A stretch of 64,000 bases of DNA from the NCBI RefSeq assembly GCF_003966265.1, contig NZ_RXNV01000001.1, positions 992,001 to 1,056,000 on the forward strand, written 5' to 3'. Under the pieces are notes generated by a model, which saw only the letters and a program-made list of their open reading frames with translations, was not told the DNA's origin and did not search any database. Below, piece after piece: positions 55,346 to 64,000 of the stretch (within the stretch, counting starts at the first letter, position 1; the number at the start of each line of letters is the position of its first letter). The translations under genes were made by a program, and so were the position numbers. This DNA comes from Shewanella atlantica (GTDB taxonomy: Bacteria; Pseudomonadota; Gammaproteobacteria; Enterobacterales; Shewanellaceae).

Positions 55346-56221
55346 CTAAACTTCTCCTAGCTTTACGAACGCTTCAGCGGCGGGTGTCAATGGCAGGTTC
55401 TTACGCCAGATAAGGGCCAGATCCCAGGTCAGCATGGGGGACATGGCTTTATAAACCAGTTTAGTTGAGCCTATTTTGTCACAGATGGGTTGAGGCAGTA
55501 TGGCGACGCCGACGTTCGACTCGACCATGGCGCCAATAAAGTCCCACTGCCCGCTCTGGGAGGCGATATTGAGCTCGACACCATCCTCGCGGCTCAGACG
55601 CGTGAGTAACTTTGCCAGTGAAAAGTCATCGTTATAGAGCACGAAAGGCAGGTCCCTTAGATCTGACCAGGTGATAGACTCTTTATCAGCAAGGGGGTGC
55701 TTTATCGGCAGGCACACCTGCAACGGGTATTCCTCTAATGGCAGACAATGAAACTCCTCGGCATGGGTGGCCGGGAGGGCCGTGAATGCAAGATCTAAGC
55801 TGTCGTTGAGCAGAGCCTCCTCGGCGCCATAACCGCCCAGCTCCTGGATCTGGAGCTCAATTCCCGGATAACGGCTTCGAAATTCAGATAGCAAGGAGAT
55901 GATGATCCCCCCCATCATGGGGCACACACCGAGTCTCAGTTGCCCCGTTTTAAGACCTTTAAGATTATTAAGATCCTCCTGCAGTCTATGCCACTGTCCT
56001 ACAATCTTTCGGGAGCTATTGGCCAACAGGTTACCGGCTTCGGTCAATATCACCTTCTGATTATTACGAATGAGCAGCGGTTGCTGCAGGTTATCCTCGA
56101 GACGCTGGATCATCTTACTCAGCGTGGGCTGAGTCAGGTGTAACTGCTCTGCCGCGCGGGTATAGCTGCGGGTTTCCACTAATGTCAGGAAACACTGTAG
56201 GTTCTTAATCGGTATATTCAT
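55346..56221 (-). CDS. LysR-family regulator
   Basis: A 291-residue LysR protein, with N-terminal HTH (residues 1-60; TRAAEQLHLTQPTLSKMIQRLE) and an effector domain with LRLGVCPMMGG near 95-105 and VGVAILPQP near 250. It is divergent from the 66-residue gene at 56314, with 92 bp between them, so it probably controls that gene and itself. Effector unknown. Confidence 0.9.
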   Translation of the reverse strand: MNIPIKNLQCFLTLVETRSYTRAAEQLHLTQPTLSKMIQRLEDNLQQPLLIRNNQKVILTEAGNLLANSSRKIVGQWHRLQEDLNNLKGLKTGQLRLGVCPMMGGIIISLLSEFRSRYPGIELQIQELGGYGAEEALLNDSLDLAFTALPATHAEEFHCLPLEEYPLQVCLPIKHPLADKESITWSDLRDLPFVLYNDDFSLAKLLTRLSREDGVELNIASQSGQWDFIGAMVESNVGVAILPQPICDKIGSTKLVYKAMSPMLTWDLALIWRKNLPLTPAAEAFVKLGEV

Positions 56222-56313
56222 GCTTTATTGGAATGCACTTAATGGAATTAATTCATTTTACTTATAAACCGTGGTCACGTACTTTGATTTCGATCTTAAA
56301 TACAGGAGTCATT

Positions 56314-56514
56314 ATGAAAAAATTTGAAGGTTTATGGGTAAATGCCTTAGTGAGTGCCGCCGCCCCTTTGGCCGAAGACAGTGCGTTTCGTCAATCCCAA
56401 AATCATAGTGCAGAAAAGAGTGCAGAAAAGAGTGCAGAAAAGAGTGTAAAAAATAGCACAGAACAGAGTGAATCCTTGAGGATTAACGACACAGTAGATG
56501 CCGTTACCGCATAG
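56314..56514 (+). CDS. Small protein with AEKS repeats, unknown
   Basis: A 66-residue protein with a very good ribosome-binding site (ACAGGAGTCATT before ATG). The middle contains three exact copies of the 12-base unit GCAGAAAAGAGT (AEKS) plus degraded units (VKNS, TEQS). The N terminus MKKFEGLWVNALVSAAAPLAED has no cleavable signal. The ending is acidic. It is divergent from a LysR gene. Not recognised; it could be a tandem-repeat-containing remnant of a longer gene. Confidence 0.5.
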   Translation: MKKFEGLWVNALVSAAAPLAEDSAFRQSQNHSAEKSAEKSAEKSVKNSTEQSESLRINDTVDAVTA

Positions 56515-56536
56515 GATCTGCTTGCCAGCCCAAAAG

Positions 56537-56573
56537 TCCAGGGCCTTCGAATGAAGGCCTGGTAGGTTTTTCT
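56537..56573 (+). terminator. Terminator after the AEKS protein gene
   Basis: GGCCTTC-GAAT-GAAGGCC (56542-56559) within a longer arm, then GGTTTTTCTTT. The rest of the gap to 56850 contains no visible gene; an inverted ATTGGTAT element lies at 56770-56777. Confidence 0.75.
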
Positions 56574-56850
56574 TTAGTGTCTTCAGAAGATTGAAGGGTT
56601 AACCTTTATGCGGGCCTAACCCCACCAGCCGATAAAGATTAGATATTTCAGTATCCTCCCCAGGTGCAGCCTTCTTCCCCTCTCCTCAAACACCTGATAC
56701 CGCCTTATTTCTCATCTTGAGTCGTGAACTATCTGGATGTTTAATCATTTGTCGGCAATAGAATGCACAAATTGGTATAGAATTATCCATTCATGGGATT
56801 CAAACAAAAAATACTATTAAACAGTAACCTAACGGATAGACGAGATCGAT

Positions 56851-57195
56851 ATGAATAAGCTAATTGTGGCAATGTTGGTTCCCTTGCTCGCAGCCTGCAG
56901 TGCAACGACTCTGGAGAGAACCTACAGAGGTACATATTCTTATGGCCATGAAGTGCGTAGTTTCAAACCCTGCAACGAGAGAGAGGATTATTGGGTGAGC
57001 TTCGATTGGGCAGGGATAGAGATGCAGGACTTTTATGAAAATGCCCGCAAGCCCCCCTACCAACCACTGTATATAGAGTTCAGGGGGCAAGTTCTCAACG
57101 AGGACGTTGACGGCTTTGCCGAGCAATCATCCGGCCTGATACGAATCAGCGAGGTGTTTAACTACACATTTGAAGTGCCTTCCGGGTGTAACTAA
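56851..57195 (+). CDS. Small lipoprotein, unknown
   Basis: A 114-residue predicted lipoprotein with lipobox LAAC. The mature part is beta-rich with many aromatic residues and two further cysteines (C42 and C113) that may form a disulfide. No family recognised. RBS weak (GAGATCGAT). It is monocistronic. Confidence 0.6.
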   Translation: MNKLIVAMLVPLLAACSATTLERTYRGTYSYGHEVRSFKPCNEREDYWVSFDWAGIEMQDFYENARKPPYQPLYIEFRGQVLNEDVDGFAEQSSGLIRISEVFNYTFEVPSGCN

Positions 57196-57721
57196 AGCCA
57201 ACTTAAACTATGAACTATGAACAAGATTAGAAGCGATGGGCTTCAACACGGATAAATGTATTTCTGTCGAAAAACGTGTTTGTAACAGAGAACCTAAATC
57301 GAAGAGATACCTTTCTCGAACCAGAGTCAGGCGTAAACGCGGCGGTGACCTTCCGTGACAGGGCGAGGTTTCACATAGTGAAACTCACCAAGCGAGAGAT
57401 AGGGATATCGAACTGGCATTTAAACATGGAGGTTGTTTGTCACAGCAGAGCCCACAGGGCCGAAAATGTTCCCTACATTTTACGGCATTCCCACCATTCA
57501 TGGCGGTCAGACTGTACTTGCAACGATATCCATATCTAACAGCCAGTTCGGCATCCATGCCGCTCGTTCATAAGAACAGAAACCATAGGTTTCTATTCAC
57601 CGAGTCACCGAAGGGTTTGCGCATAAGCCTGCAGCAAGCAATAGACAACAATGAACTTATGAGTTCAAACACAGGTCACAAACATCAATTAAGTTATGAG
57701 CTAACTAAAAAAGGATAAAGA
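57196..57721. repeat. Composite repeat-like region
   Basis: No gene is supported. Small hairpins of a type common in intergenic repeats are visible: GGTTTCACATAGTGAAACTC (57367-57386), CCCACAGGGC, and CGGCATCCATGCCG (57549-57562). They are similar in kind to those at 55151-55245 and 52020-52170. Short frames overlap them. Confidence 0.55.
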
Positions 57722-57739
57722 CGGTGTATCCCTACACCG
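57722..57739 (-). terminator. Hairpin after recJ
   Basis: CGGTGTA-TCCC-TACACCG followed on the minus strand by CTTTATCCTTTTTT. A plausible terminator just after the recJ stop. Confidence 0.6.
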
Positions 57740-57744
57740 ACGAA

Positions 57745-59469
57745 CTACATGGCCTCAATCTGGTCCACCATCAGCTGCAGAGTCTGATTGCCCCTGAACT
57801 CGTTCACATCTAACTTATACACTACGCGGGCATGCTTGATTGTCGCATCCGGCCAGGTGGTCAGGTCAACATTGAAGGCGATGGCATCGAGCATAGTCTG
57901 GCCGCACTCGGTTTCTAATACCAACTTAAGATGTTTCTCACCCACGATACGCTGCTGGATCACCTTGAAATAACCATCGAACAGAGGCTCGGGGAACTCT
58001 TGCCCCCAGGGGCCTGCGTTTCTGAGCTCCCACGCCATCTCAAGCTTCATCTCATTCGGGATAAGCTCACCATCGGTGACTAATTCGCCGGTTAACAGCT
58101 CGGGTTTTAACAGCTCTCTGACACTCTGGTCGTAAGCCTGCTCAAACGCTGGAAAATCTTTCGCCTTTAGGGATAAACCCGCCGCCATTGCGTGACCACC
58201 GAACTTGAGGATCATTCCGGGATGACGACTGTTGATCAGCTCTAACAAGTCTCGCATATGCAGGCCTTTAATCGAGCGGGCAGAACCTTTTATCTCCCCC
58301 TCTCCCGCGTCGGCAAAGGCTATCACGGGCCTGTGATACCTGTCTTTGATACGCGAGGCTAATATGCCTATCACGCCCTGATGCCAGTCCTCTTGAAAAA
58401 GCGCAATCCCCCAGGGAAGCTCGGCCTCATTGAGTTCGACCGACGCCAGGCTCTTTAACGCCTCCTGCTGCATATCGGCTTCGAGATCCCGCCGTTCGGC
58501 ATTGAGCCCGTCTAGTTCTGCCGCCATTCTTCTTGCGCTCATCATGTCATCACAGAGCAGGGTTTCGACTCCGAGTGCCATCTCATCCAGTCTGCCCGCC
58601 GCATTGAGCCTGGGACCGACGGCGAAACCAAAATCAGAGGCTACGATGCGCGCCGGATTACGTTTCGCCACCTCGAGCAGTGCCGTAATGCCCGCACGGC
58701 AACGCCCCGCTCTGACTCTCTGCAGGCCCGCTTCGACCAGAATTCTGTTGTTACAGTCTAAGGCGACAACATCGGCAACCGTGCCCAGCGCGACGATATC
58801 CAGCAATTGACCCAGGTTGGGAACCGCCAGACCTTGCTCCTGATACCAATTACGCTTACTTAGTTCGGCTCTCAAGGCTGACATCAGATAAAATGCCACC
58901 CCGACACCCGCAATCGACTTACTCGCGAAGTTGCAATCCACCTGGTTGGGGTTAACTATGGCATCGGCATCGGGCACCGTTTTACCCGGAAGATGATGAT
59001 CGGTGATGACAACTTGCATACCTAAGGCTTTTGCCGCCGCAACGCCCTCTATCGATGAGATCCCGTTATCTACGGTGATCAATAACTCGGCGCCCTTGCT
59101 ATGGGCGACGGCGACGATCTCAGGGCTCAAGCCATAACCATAATCGAATCGGTTCGGAATAAGATAGTCGACCTTAGTGGCTCCCATCATGGTCAGGGCA
59201 AGCATGCAGACGCTGGTCGAGGTTGCCCCGTCGGCATCGAAATCCCCCATAATGAGGATTGAACGCTGAGCCTTGATAGCGTCGGCAATAATGGCAGCCC
59301 CCTCGGCAAGCCCTTTCATGGTATCGGGCCTTAATAAGCGAGCCAGTGTGAGTTCACAATCTTCGGCAGAGCTACCACGACTGGCGTATATCTGCTTTAA
59401 GAGCGGCGAAAGGGTATTGGGAAGGTGACTATCATCGACCTTAGGACGGCGAACAATCTTATGGATCAC
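57745..59469 (-). CDS. recJ: Single-stranded-DNA exonuclease RecJ
   Basis: A 574-residue DHH-family 5'-3' exonuclease of recombination and mismatch repair. Metal-binding motifs are complete: MGDFDADGAT (Asp76, Asp78, Asp80), Asp134 in TVDNG, and DHH at 157-159. The C-terminal DHHA1 (GHAMAAGLSL) and OB-like domains follow. Length matches E. coli RecJ (577). It is the last gene of the conserved order xerD-dsbC-recJ. Confidence 0.97.
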   Translation of the reverse strand: MIHKIVRRPKVDDSHLPNTLSPLLKQIYASRGSSAEDCELTLARLLRPDTMKGLAEGAAIIADAIKAQRSILIMGDFDADGATSTSVCMLALTMMGATKVDYLIPNRFDYGYGLSPEIVAVAHSKGAELLITVDNGISSIEGVAAAKALGMQVVITDHHLPGKTVPDADAIVNPNQVDCNFASKSIAGVGVAFYLMSALRAELSKRNWYQEQGLAVPNLGQLLDIVALGTVADVVALDCNNRILVEAGLQRVRAGRCRAGITALLEVAKRNPARIVASDFGFAVGPRLNAAGRLDEMALGVETLLCDDMMSARRMAAELDGLNAERRDLEADMQQEALKSLASVELNEAELPWGIALFQEDWHQGVIGILASRIKDRYHRPVIAFADAGEGEIKGSARSIKGLHMRDLLELINSRHPGMILKFGGHAMAAGLSLKAKDFPAFEQAYDQSVRELLKPELLTGELVTDGELIPNEMKLEMAWELRNAGPWGQEFPEPLFDGYFKVIQQRIVGEKHLKLVLETECGQTMLDAIAFNVDLTTWPDATIKHARVVYKLDVNEFRGNQTLQLMVDQIEAM

Positions 59470-59577
59470 TAATTTACTGCCTTATTCCGGGTTATATCGA
59501 TTGCTTCTGTTCACTGAGAGTGGCGAAGAGCGTAACGCTGAGAGATATAGCATATCAAACTGATTTAGCGAAGACAC

Positions 59578-59604
59578 AAAAAAGGCGAGCTAAGCTCGCC
59601 TTTC
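59578..59604 (-). terminator. Terminator between dsbC and recJ
   Basis: GGCGAGC-TAA-GCTCGCC with six T on the minus strand. It would limit read-through into recJ. Confidence 0.85.
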
Positions 59605-59619
59605 AGGAAACAACTGAGA

Positions 59620-60357
59620 TTAATTGGTTGATTCCAATACGCGCAACAGATCTTTAGGCGGCTGGTAGCCAGGGATCATGCTGCCATCTTCTAAGATAAT
59701 AGCCGGCGTACCGTTAATTCCCAGACTCTGTCCAAGATGATATTGCTCTGCAATTTTTGCATCACATTTAGCCGTCTTAATGCTCTTACCAGCCTTAGCT
59801 TCGGTCATCGCAGTCAGAGGATCGGCTGCACACCATACCGCTTCCATCTCATCGGCATTGGCAGAAGGGACGCCGCGACGAGGGAAGGCAAGATAGCGCA
59901 CGGTAATGCCTAAGTCATTATATTCATCCATCTGATTGTGTAACTTACGGCAATATCCACAGCTGATATCAGTAAATACGGTGACGACATGCTTCTCGTT
60001 TTTAGCCTTATAGACCAACATATTATCTTCGAGTGGCTTAATCATCTTCATACGAGGACCCGCCATGGCCGCCTCGGTCAGGTTTTTCATCCCTTTGTCG
60101 AGATCGTATAAGCTGCCGTGAAACAGTTTAGAACCATCTTTAGAGATATAAAGCACACCGCGATCGGTTAAAGCTTCATATAAACCTGGAATGGGTGACT
60201 GCTGTAGCGAATGAACTTCCACGCTTAAAGTCTGGGTTAATTTCTGTTTTAGCTCAGCGCTGTTAGCAATAGCATTGGATTGAGTATTCGGTGCGGCAGC
60301 AGCAAAAGGGGCTAATACCACGGCTAAAATCAAAGAAAGTGCTCGGGTAAACTTCAT
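59620..60357 (-). CDS. dsbC: Periplasmic disulfide isomerase DsbC
   Basis: A 245-residue protein with a signal peptide (about 1-22), an N-terminal dimerisation domain and a thioredoxin fold with the CGYC active site at 133-136. The cis-Pro loop GTPAIIL is present near the C terminus, and a second disulfide pair is possible (C175, C197 region). It rearranges wrong disulfides in the periplasm, kept reduced by DsbD. It follows xerD as in other gammaproteobacteria. Confidence 0.95.
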   Translation of the reverse strand: MKFTRALSLILAVVLAPFAAAAPNTQSNAIANSAELKQKLTQTLSVEVHSLQQSPIPGLYEALTDRGVLYISKDGSKLFHGSLYDLDKGMKNLTEAAMAGPRMKMIKPLEDNMLVYKAKNEKHVVTVFTDISCGYCRKLHNQMDEYNDLGITVRYLAFPRRGVPSANADEMEAVWCAADPLTAMTEAKAGKSIKTAKCDAKIAEQYHLGQSLGINGTPAIILEDGSMIPGYQPPKDLLRVLESTN

Positions 60358-60635
60358 TAGATATCCTGTTCTTTGTAGGGTTTACTTATACCCAATCTAC
60401 TCAGTCATTGCTGCTCGGGTATGTTCATAAAAGATTAGACCTTATCAAGGCCTGAAAAGTTACAATTTCAATGTAAATAAAGCAAATAATAACTGTAAGC
60501 AGATTAGTGCGCGCTTACTATACACTATGTATTAGCAAAATATGAAAGCTATCTCTGCGATAAAATCCCATTAATTATTCTTGTATGGGAGTGAGGTCAC
60601 ATTCCGGCCCAGTACTAAACCTAATCAACAATAGC

Positions 60636-61550
60636 TTAGCCCCGTGGATGATGCTCGGTGTGTAACTGGCTCAAACGCGCTTTCGCAACATGAGTGTAGA
60701 TCTGGGTCGTCGATAGGTCGCTATGACCAAGCAGTAGCTGCACCACACGCAAGTCGGCTCCATGATTGAGCAGGTGAGTCGCAAACGCATGCCTCAAAGT
60801 ATGAGGCGACAGCTCGCAAGAAACGCCGGAGCGAAGGGCATAGTGTTTAATTCGATGCCAGAATGTTTGCCTCGTCATCATCACCCCGCGCTTGGAGGGA
60901 AACAGGACATCACTTTGCTTGTGTTTCAACAGCTCGGCTCTCGCCCCCTGAAGGTAGTACTCGATATTATCAACCGCAAGCTCGCCCATTGGTACTAAAC
61001 GCTCCTTTCCTCCCTTACCTATCACCCGAACCAAGCCCTGGCGTAGGCTCAGCTGCTCCATTGTCAGACTAACAAGCTCTGTAACCCGCAGTCCTGTGGC
61101 ATAAAGCAGCTCCAACATCGCCTTATCCCGGCACTCTATTGAGTCCTCAATATCGGGCTCAGAGAGTAATCTGTCGACATCGGACTCACTGAGTGATCCC
61201 GGTAGCTTACGGGCAATCTTTGGCGATTTGATCTGTGCAATAGGATTAATCTCAATCCTCTTGCTGATAACCAAGAAGCCATAGAAGCGTCTGAGACTAC
61301 TCACCAACCTGGCACTACTGGTACGGGCAAAGCCTTGCTCGAAGCGGATATCCAGATAACTCCGGATCCCCTCTTGAGAAACCTCTATTAACTGTTGGTC
61401 AGCACGTTGAATATGGCGGTCAAAATGACTAAGGTCTGTCCGGTAAGCTGACAAGGTGTTATCACTCAGGCCACGGCTAGACCACAAGTCATCGAGAAAG
61501 AGTTCGATCAGAGGATCGGGGGAGTAGGTTTCTTCTCTGGACTCTGCCAA
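60636..61550 (-). CDS. xerD: Tyrosine recombinase XerD
   Basis: A 304-residue recombinase acting with XerC at dif to resolve chromosome dimers. Catalytic residues are all present: Arg155, Lys179, His250, Arg253, His276 and the nucleophile Tyr285. The N-terminal SAM-like domain starts about residue 14. Length and neighbours (dsbC, recJ) identify XerD rather than XerC or an integron integrase. Confidence 0.96.
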   Translation of the reverse strand: MAESREETYSPDPLIELFLDDLWSSRGLSDNTLSAYRTDLSHFDRHIQRADQQLIEVSQEGIRSYLDIRFEQGFARTSSARLVSSLRRFYGFLVISKRIEINPIAQIKSPKIARKLPGSLSESDVDRLLSEPDIEDSIECRDKAMLELLYATGLRVTELVSLTMEQLSLRQGLVRVIGKGGKERLVPMGELAVDNIEYYLQGARAELLKHKQSDVLFPSKRGVMMTRQTFWHRIKHYALRSGVSCELSPHTLRHAFATHLLNHGADLRVVQLLLGHSDLSTTQIYTHVAKARLSQLHTEHHPRG

Positions 61551-61593
61551 TCTGTTTCCTTAATGATATAAACATGATTGATGAAAATGGGAT

Positions 61594-61626
61594 AAAAAAA
61601 GGCGCAGCTGAAAACAGCTACGCCTT
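61594..61626 (-). terminator. Terminator after brnQ
   Basis: AAGGCGCAGCTG / CAGCTACGCCTT with loop AAAA and one mismatch, then seven T on the minus strand. Confidence 0.82.
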
Positions 61627-61662
61627 ATTATATACCCAAGCCAGCTTAGTGACGAAAGGTAA

Positions 61663-63006
61663 TCAGTTCAATAACGGCTCTGACTTTGGCTTTTTAACGA
61701 ATAAGCAAGCCAAAATAGTCAAACCAGTCGGCAGTAACCAAGCCATGCCCTCATTATGCAGAGGCATAAAATCGGTCAGACTCATATCGATACCCGCCGC
61801 CTTCAGACCATCGATCACCCCGAATAACAGAGCAACGCTCAACACTATACGGTGAGAGAACTCAGGCATTGCAAATTTCTCAGTCAGGAAAGTTACCGCA
61901 ACCAAGGCGATAGCCACCGGATAGATAGTATAGAGTACAGGCACACTGATACTGATCAGTTGTGACAAGCCAACATTCGCGACGGTTGCGCATATAACAC
62001 TGATGATAACGACAAACTTACGGTAAGAGATCTTGGTAAATAACTCATTAAAAAACTCAGAGCAGGCAGTAACCAGACCAATAACCGTCGTCAGACAAGC
62101 CAGAGTAACCACAGCAGCCAAGAGTATCTGCCCCAGACTTCCAAACTCATGATTCACATACTTGGTTAAGATCACACCACCATTATCGGCACCAACGGCG
62201 ATATCACCGGCGGTCGCGCCAAGATAGAAGAGTGAGATATAGACAAACGCGAGTCCGGCGGCAGCAATTAATGCGGCTCTGATCAGATACTTAGTCTGCT
62301 GCTTACTATCACTCACCCCTTTTCTGCGAAGAATATCGATGATCAGCATACCGAAGATCAGTGACGCCAGTGTATCCATGGTGTTGTAACCTTCCAGGAT
62401 CCCTTTGGTTAACGGATTGGACTGATAATCACCAACTGCTTGACCCACTTCTGCGCCGGGTAACAGGAATACAGAAGCCGCTAAACCGACCAAGAGTATC
62501 AGCATGATAGGGGTCAGCACTTTACCGACACTATCAAGCAATTTACCCGGATAGAGCGCAAGTAACATGGCACCACCAAAGAAAATCACCGAATAGATCA
62601 GCTGAGATACATTCAAGGTAATACCCGCCACCATAAAGGTCGCGCTGCTATCTTCGAGGAAAGGTTTAAAGCCCATTTCGTAAGCGACAAGCCCGGCACG
62701 GGGAGCAGCAAAGGCAGGGCCGATAACGATATAGATGGCGACGGCAAATGCGGTGGCAGCGAACGCAGGCAATAGCCCCATCACTTTACCGTTTGCTTTA
62801 GCTACTGCAATCAGGGTTATCAGAGGTAGAGTCACTGCAGTAATTAGAAAGCCAATCATGGCCAGCGTCATATTCTCACCCGCCATGAAGCCGGCCAGAG
62901 GTGGAAAAATCAGGTTACCCGCTCCTAAAAAGAAAGCGAAGGTCATAAACCCTAACCCTAAGGTATCACCCATAGTCATCTGTTTATTTTGCACTTTTTG
63001 CCCCAT
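61663..63006 (-). CDS. brnQ: Branched-chain amino-acid transporter BrnQ
   Basis: A 447-residue inner-membrane transporter of the LIVCS family, taking up Leu, Ile and Val with Na+ or H+. Twelve membrane segments are visible; the N-terminal family motif FLGAGNLIFPP is clear, followed by PRAGLVAYE and YNTMDTLASLIFG. The start is the ATG at 63006, two bases after a TTG that would add one residue. A TyrR-like box is found 76 bp upstream. Confidence 0.95.
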   Translation of the reverse strand: MGQKVQNKQMTMGDTLGLGFMTFAFFLGAGNLIFPPLAGFMAGENMTLAMIGFLITAVTLPLITLIAVAKANGKVMGLLPAFAATAFAVAIYIVIGPAFAAPRAGLVAYEMGFKPFLEDSSATFMVAGITLNVSQLIYSVIFFGGAMLLALYPGKLLDSVGKVLTPIMLILLVGLAASVFLLPGAEVGQAVGDYQSNPLTKGILEGYNTMDTLASLIFGMLIIDILRRKGVSDSKQQTKYLIRAALIAAAGLAFVYISLFYLGATAGDIAVGADNGGVILTKYVNHEFGSLGQILLAAVVTLACLTTVIGLVTACSEFFNELFTKISYRKFVVIISVICATVANVGLSQLISISVPVLYTIYPVAIALVAVTFLTEKFAMPEFSHRIVLSVALLFGVIDGLKAAGIDMSLTDFMPLHNEGMAWLLPTGLTILACLFVKKPKSEPLLN

Positions 63007-63081
63007 CAAATTGTGTTTTTAAACGATCTCAAATTATTACGCCCATCACAGGCACCACTAACATAGAGATAGAAAATTGTG

Positions 63082-63099
63082 TGTAAACTTTAGATTACA
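63082..63099. promoter_or_regulatory. TyrR-like box upstream of brnQ
   Basis: TGTAAA-N6-ATTACA fits the TyrR consensus TGTAAA-N6-TTTACA with one mismatch. It is 76 bp upstream of brnQ. TyrR control of amino-acid transport and catabolism is known in Shewanella, but brnQ membership is inferred here. Confidence 0.5.
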
Positions 63100-63468
63100 C
63101 TGGTCCGTGGTAAATTTGGCCGATACATGGCGAGTTTATGAACAGAAGCGGGAATATCTGACGCTAAAATTGTTTAAAACTGGTTTACCTTCCCGAAACT
63201 GGGTTAAAACCCAGGTTCCGGAGGCATACTATTATCAAAATCATCAGAGTTTGACAAGGAAACGCCTCAAAACGGGAACAATCAACACCAGAAGTTAAAC
63301 CTTTAAATTACAAATTGACAACAAAGATCACCAGAGCCCAGCATTTACGGGCTCCGCTCGACCCGGTTTACAAAAATACAACACAATTAAAGGTCAGAAG
63401 CTTACTCCTCATAAGCGTCACGATAGAGTACAATTCCCGCCAATTTCATTCAGCAATAAACAATCCTG
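63100..63468. other. Intergenic region before trmN6
   Basis: No gene is supported. A palindrome CTGGGTTAAAACCCAG lies at about 63199-63214. It probably contains the trmN6 promoter. Confidence 0.5.
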
Positions 63469-64000
63469 ATGGCCTTTACCTTTAAACAGTTTCATATAGA
63501 CGATTTTGGCTGCGGCATGCCCGTCAGCACAGATGCCGTGATCTTGGGTGCGTGGGCACCTCTGTCCGATGCACAAAACATTCTGGATATCGGCGCCGGC
63601 AGCGGCCTGCTTAGTTTAATGGCGACTCAGCGCAGTAATGCAGAGGTAACATCGGTTGAGCTCGATGATACCGCGGTCAACGCCTGCCAAAAGAATTTTG
63701 CCGCCTCACCCTGGACGTCCCGGCTGACAGTGATGCACTCGAGCGTACAGGACTTCAGCAAGCAGCATCTTGAGACTGAAGGGATGCTATTCGATCATAT
63801 CATCTGTAATCCGCCTTACTTTAAAGGTGGCACCCAATCACAGAATAAACTCAGGGCCCAGGCTCGCCATACCGGTACATTGGACTTTTGCGCGCTACTC
63901 GAGGCTATCGGCACACTGCTGGCGCCAAACGGTACGGCCAGCTTGATTTTACCCAGCCAGAGTATGAGTGAATTTGAGCTTTCGCTTGCAGACTCTTTGC
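63469..64000 (+). CDS. trmN6: tRNA1(Val) adenine-N6 methyltransferase TrmN6 (3' end missing)
   Basis: The first 177 codons of a methyltransferase of the YfiC/TrmN6 family, which methylates A37 of tRNA1(Val) with S-adenosylmethionine. The frame starts [19 protein letters not shown] and [11 protein letters not shown]; the SAM motif [13 protein letters not shown] and the catalytic NPPY motif (CNPPYF) are intact. The gene continues beyond the window (full length about 240 residues). Confidence 0.92.
   Translation, partial: MAFTFKQFHIDDFGCGMPVSTDAVILGAWAPLSDAQNILDIGAGSGLLSLMATQRSNAEVTSVELDDTAVNACQKNFAASPWTSRLTVMHSSVQDFSKQHLETEGMLFDHIICNPPYFKGGTQSQNKLRAQARHTGTLDFCALLEAIGTLLAPNGTASLILPSQSMSEFELSLADSL

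Noticed and set aside
60636..61550. Integron integrase for the nearby cassettes
   Set aside because: The sequence and the dsbC-recJ context identify XerD; the extra domain specific to IntI is absent.
63077..63298. 73-residue frame before trmN6
   Set aside because: It overlaps the TyrR-like box and a palindrome, has no ribosome-binding site, and shows no recognised motif.

Overview
The window is most likely a chromosome segment of a marine gammaproteobacterium of the genus Shewanella. The evidence is the nrfA / narQ / narP block, a D-lactate dehydrogenase II beside a lactate permease, a TyrA-type DyP peroxidase, gammaproteobacterial ArgR, SlyX, YacL, RecJ-DsbC-XerD and TrmN6, and many short palindromic intergenic repeats. 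No rRNA, tRNA, CRISPR array, phage or complete insertion sequence was seen. The first gene (argR) and the last (trmN6) are cut by the window edges.

Layout. 1-10 kb: argR end, a cupin protein, then a minus-strand run of DyP peroxidase, gamma-glutamyltransferase and a ferric-iron ABC importer (fbpA-fbpB-fbpC) behind a strong Fur box, then a GST and ferredoxin-NADP reductase. 10-20 kb: small proteins, an Atm1-type ABC exporter, aroG, a TPR lipoprotein, and glnK-amtB. 20-25 kb: nitrite-ammonification gene nrfA divergent from the NarQ/NarP two-component system; the shared promoter region holds a 7-2-7 NarP-type box and a CRP site. 25-35 kb: envelope genes (FKBP isomerase, WD40 lipoprotein, slyX, a second peptide deformylase, a COG3014 lipoprotein, lpoB, an M1 aminopeptidase lipoprotein). 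35-37.6 kb: PhoD-type phosphatase, CBS protein, and a minisatellite.

37.6-48.9 kb is a C3-carboxylate locus: dld and lldP, a Cache-domain histidine kinase with a NarL-type regulator, a DcaP-like porin, an LrgAB pair (a family with pyruvate transporters) and a LysR regulator. The upstream regions of lldP and of the porin, on either side of the two-component system, are co-linear copies of about 358 bp. They share an FNR-like box and a leader with pairable helices. This is one of the two most interesting features.

52.2-54.9 kb holds two genes on the minus strand, an HNH nuclease and an ABC-type ATPase with a DUF4435 domain. Each is followed within about 11 bp by a good integron attC site. No integrase is present, so this looks like a small integrase-less cassette array (CALIN) carrying defence-like genes. 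This is the other main finding. The rest (55-64 kb) is LysR with a divergent 66-residue protein, a small lipoprotein, recJ-dsbC-xerD, brnQ with a TyrR-like box upstream, and trmN6.
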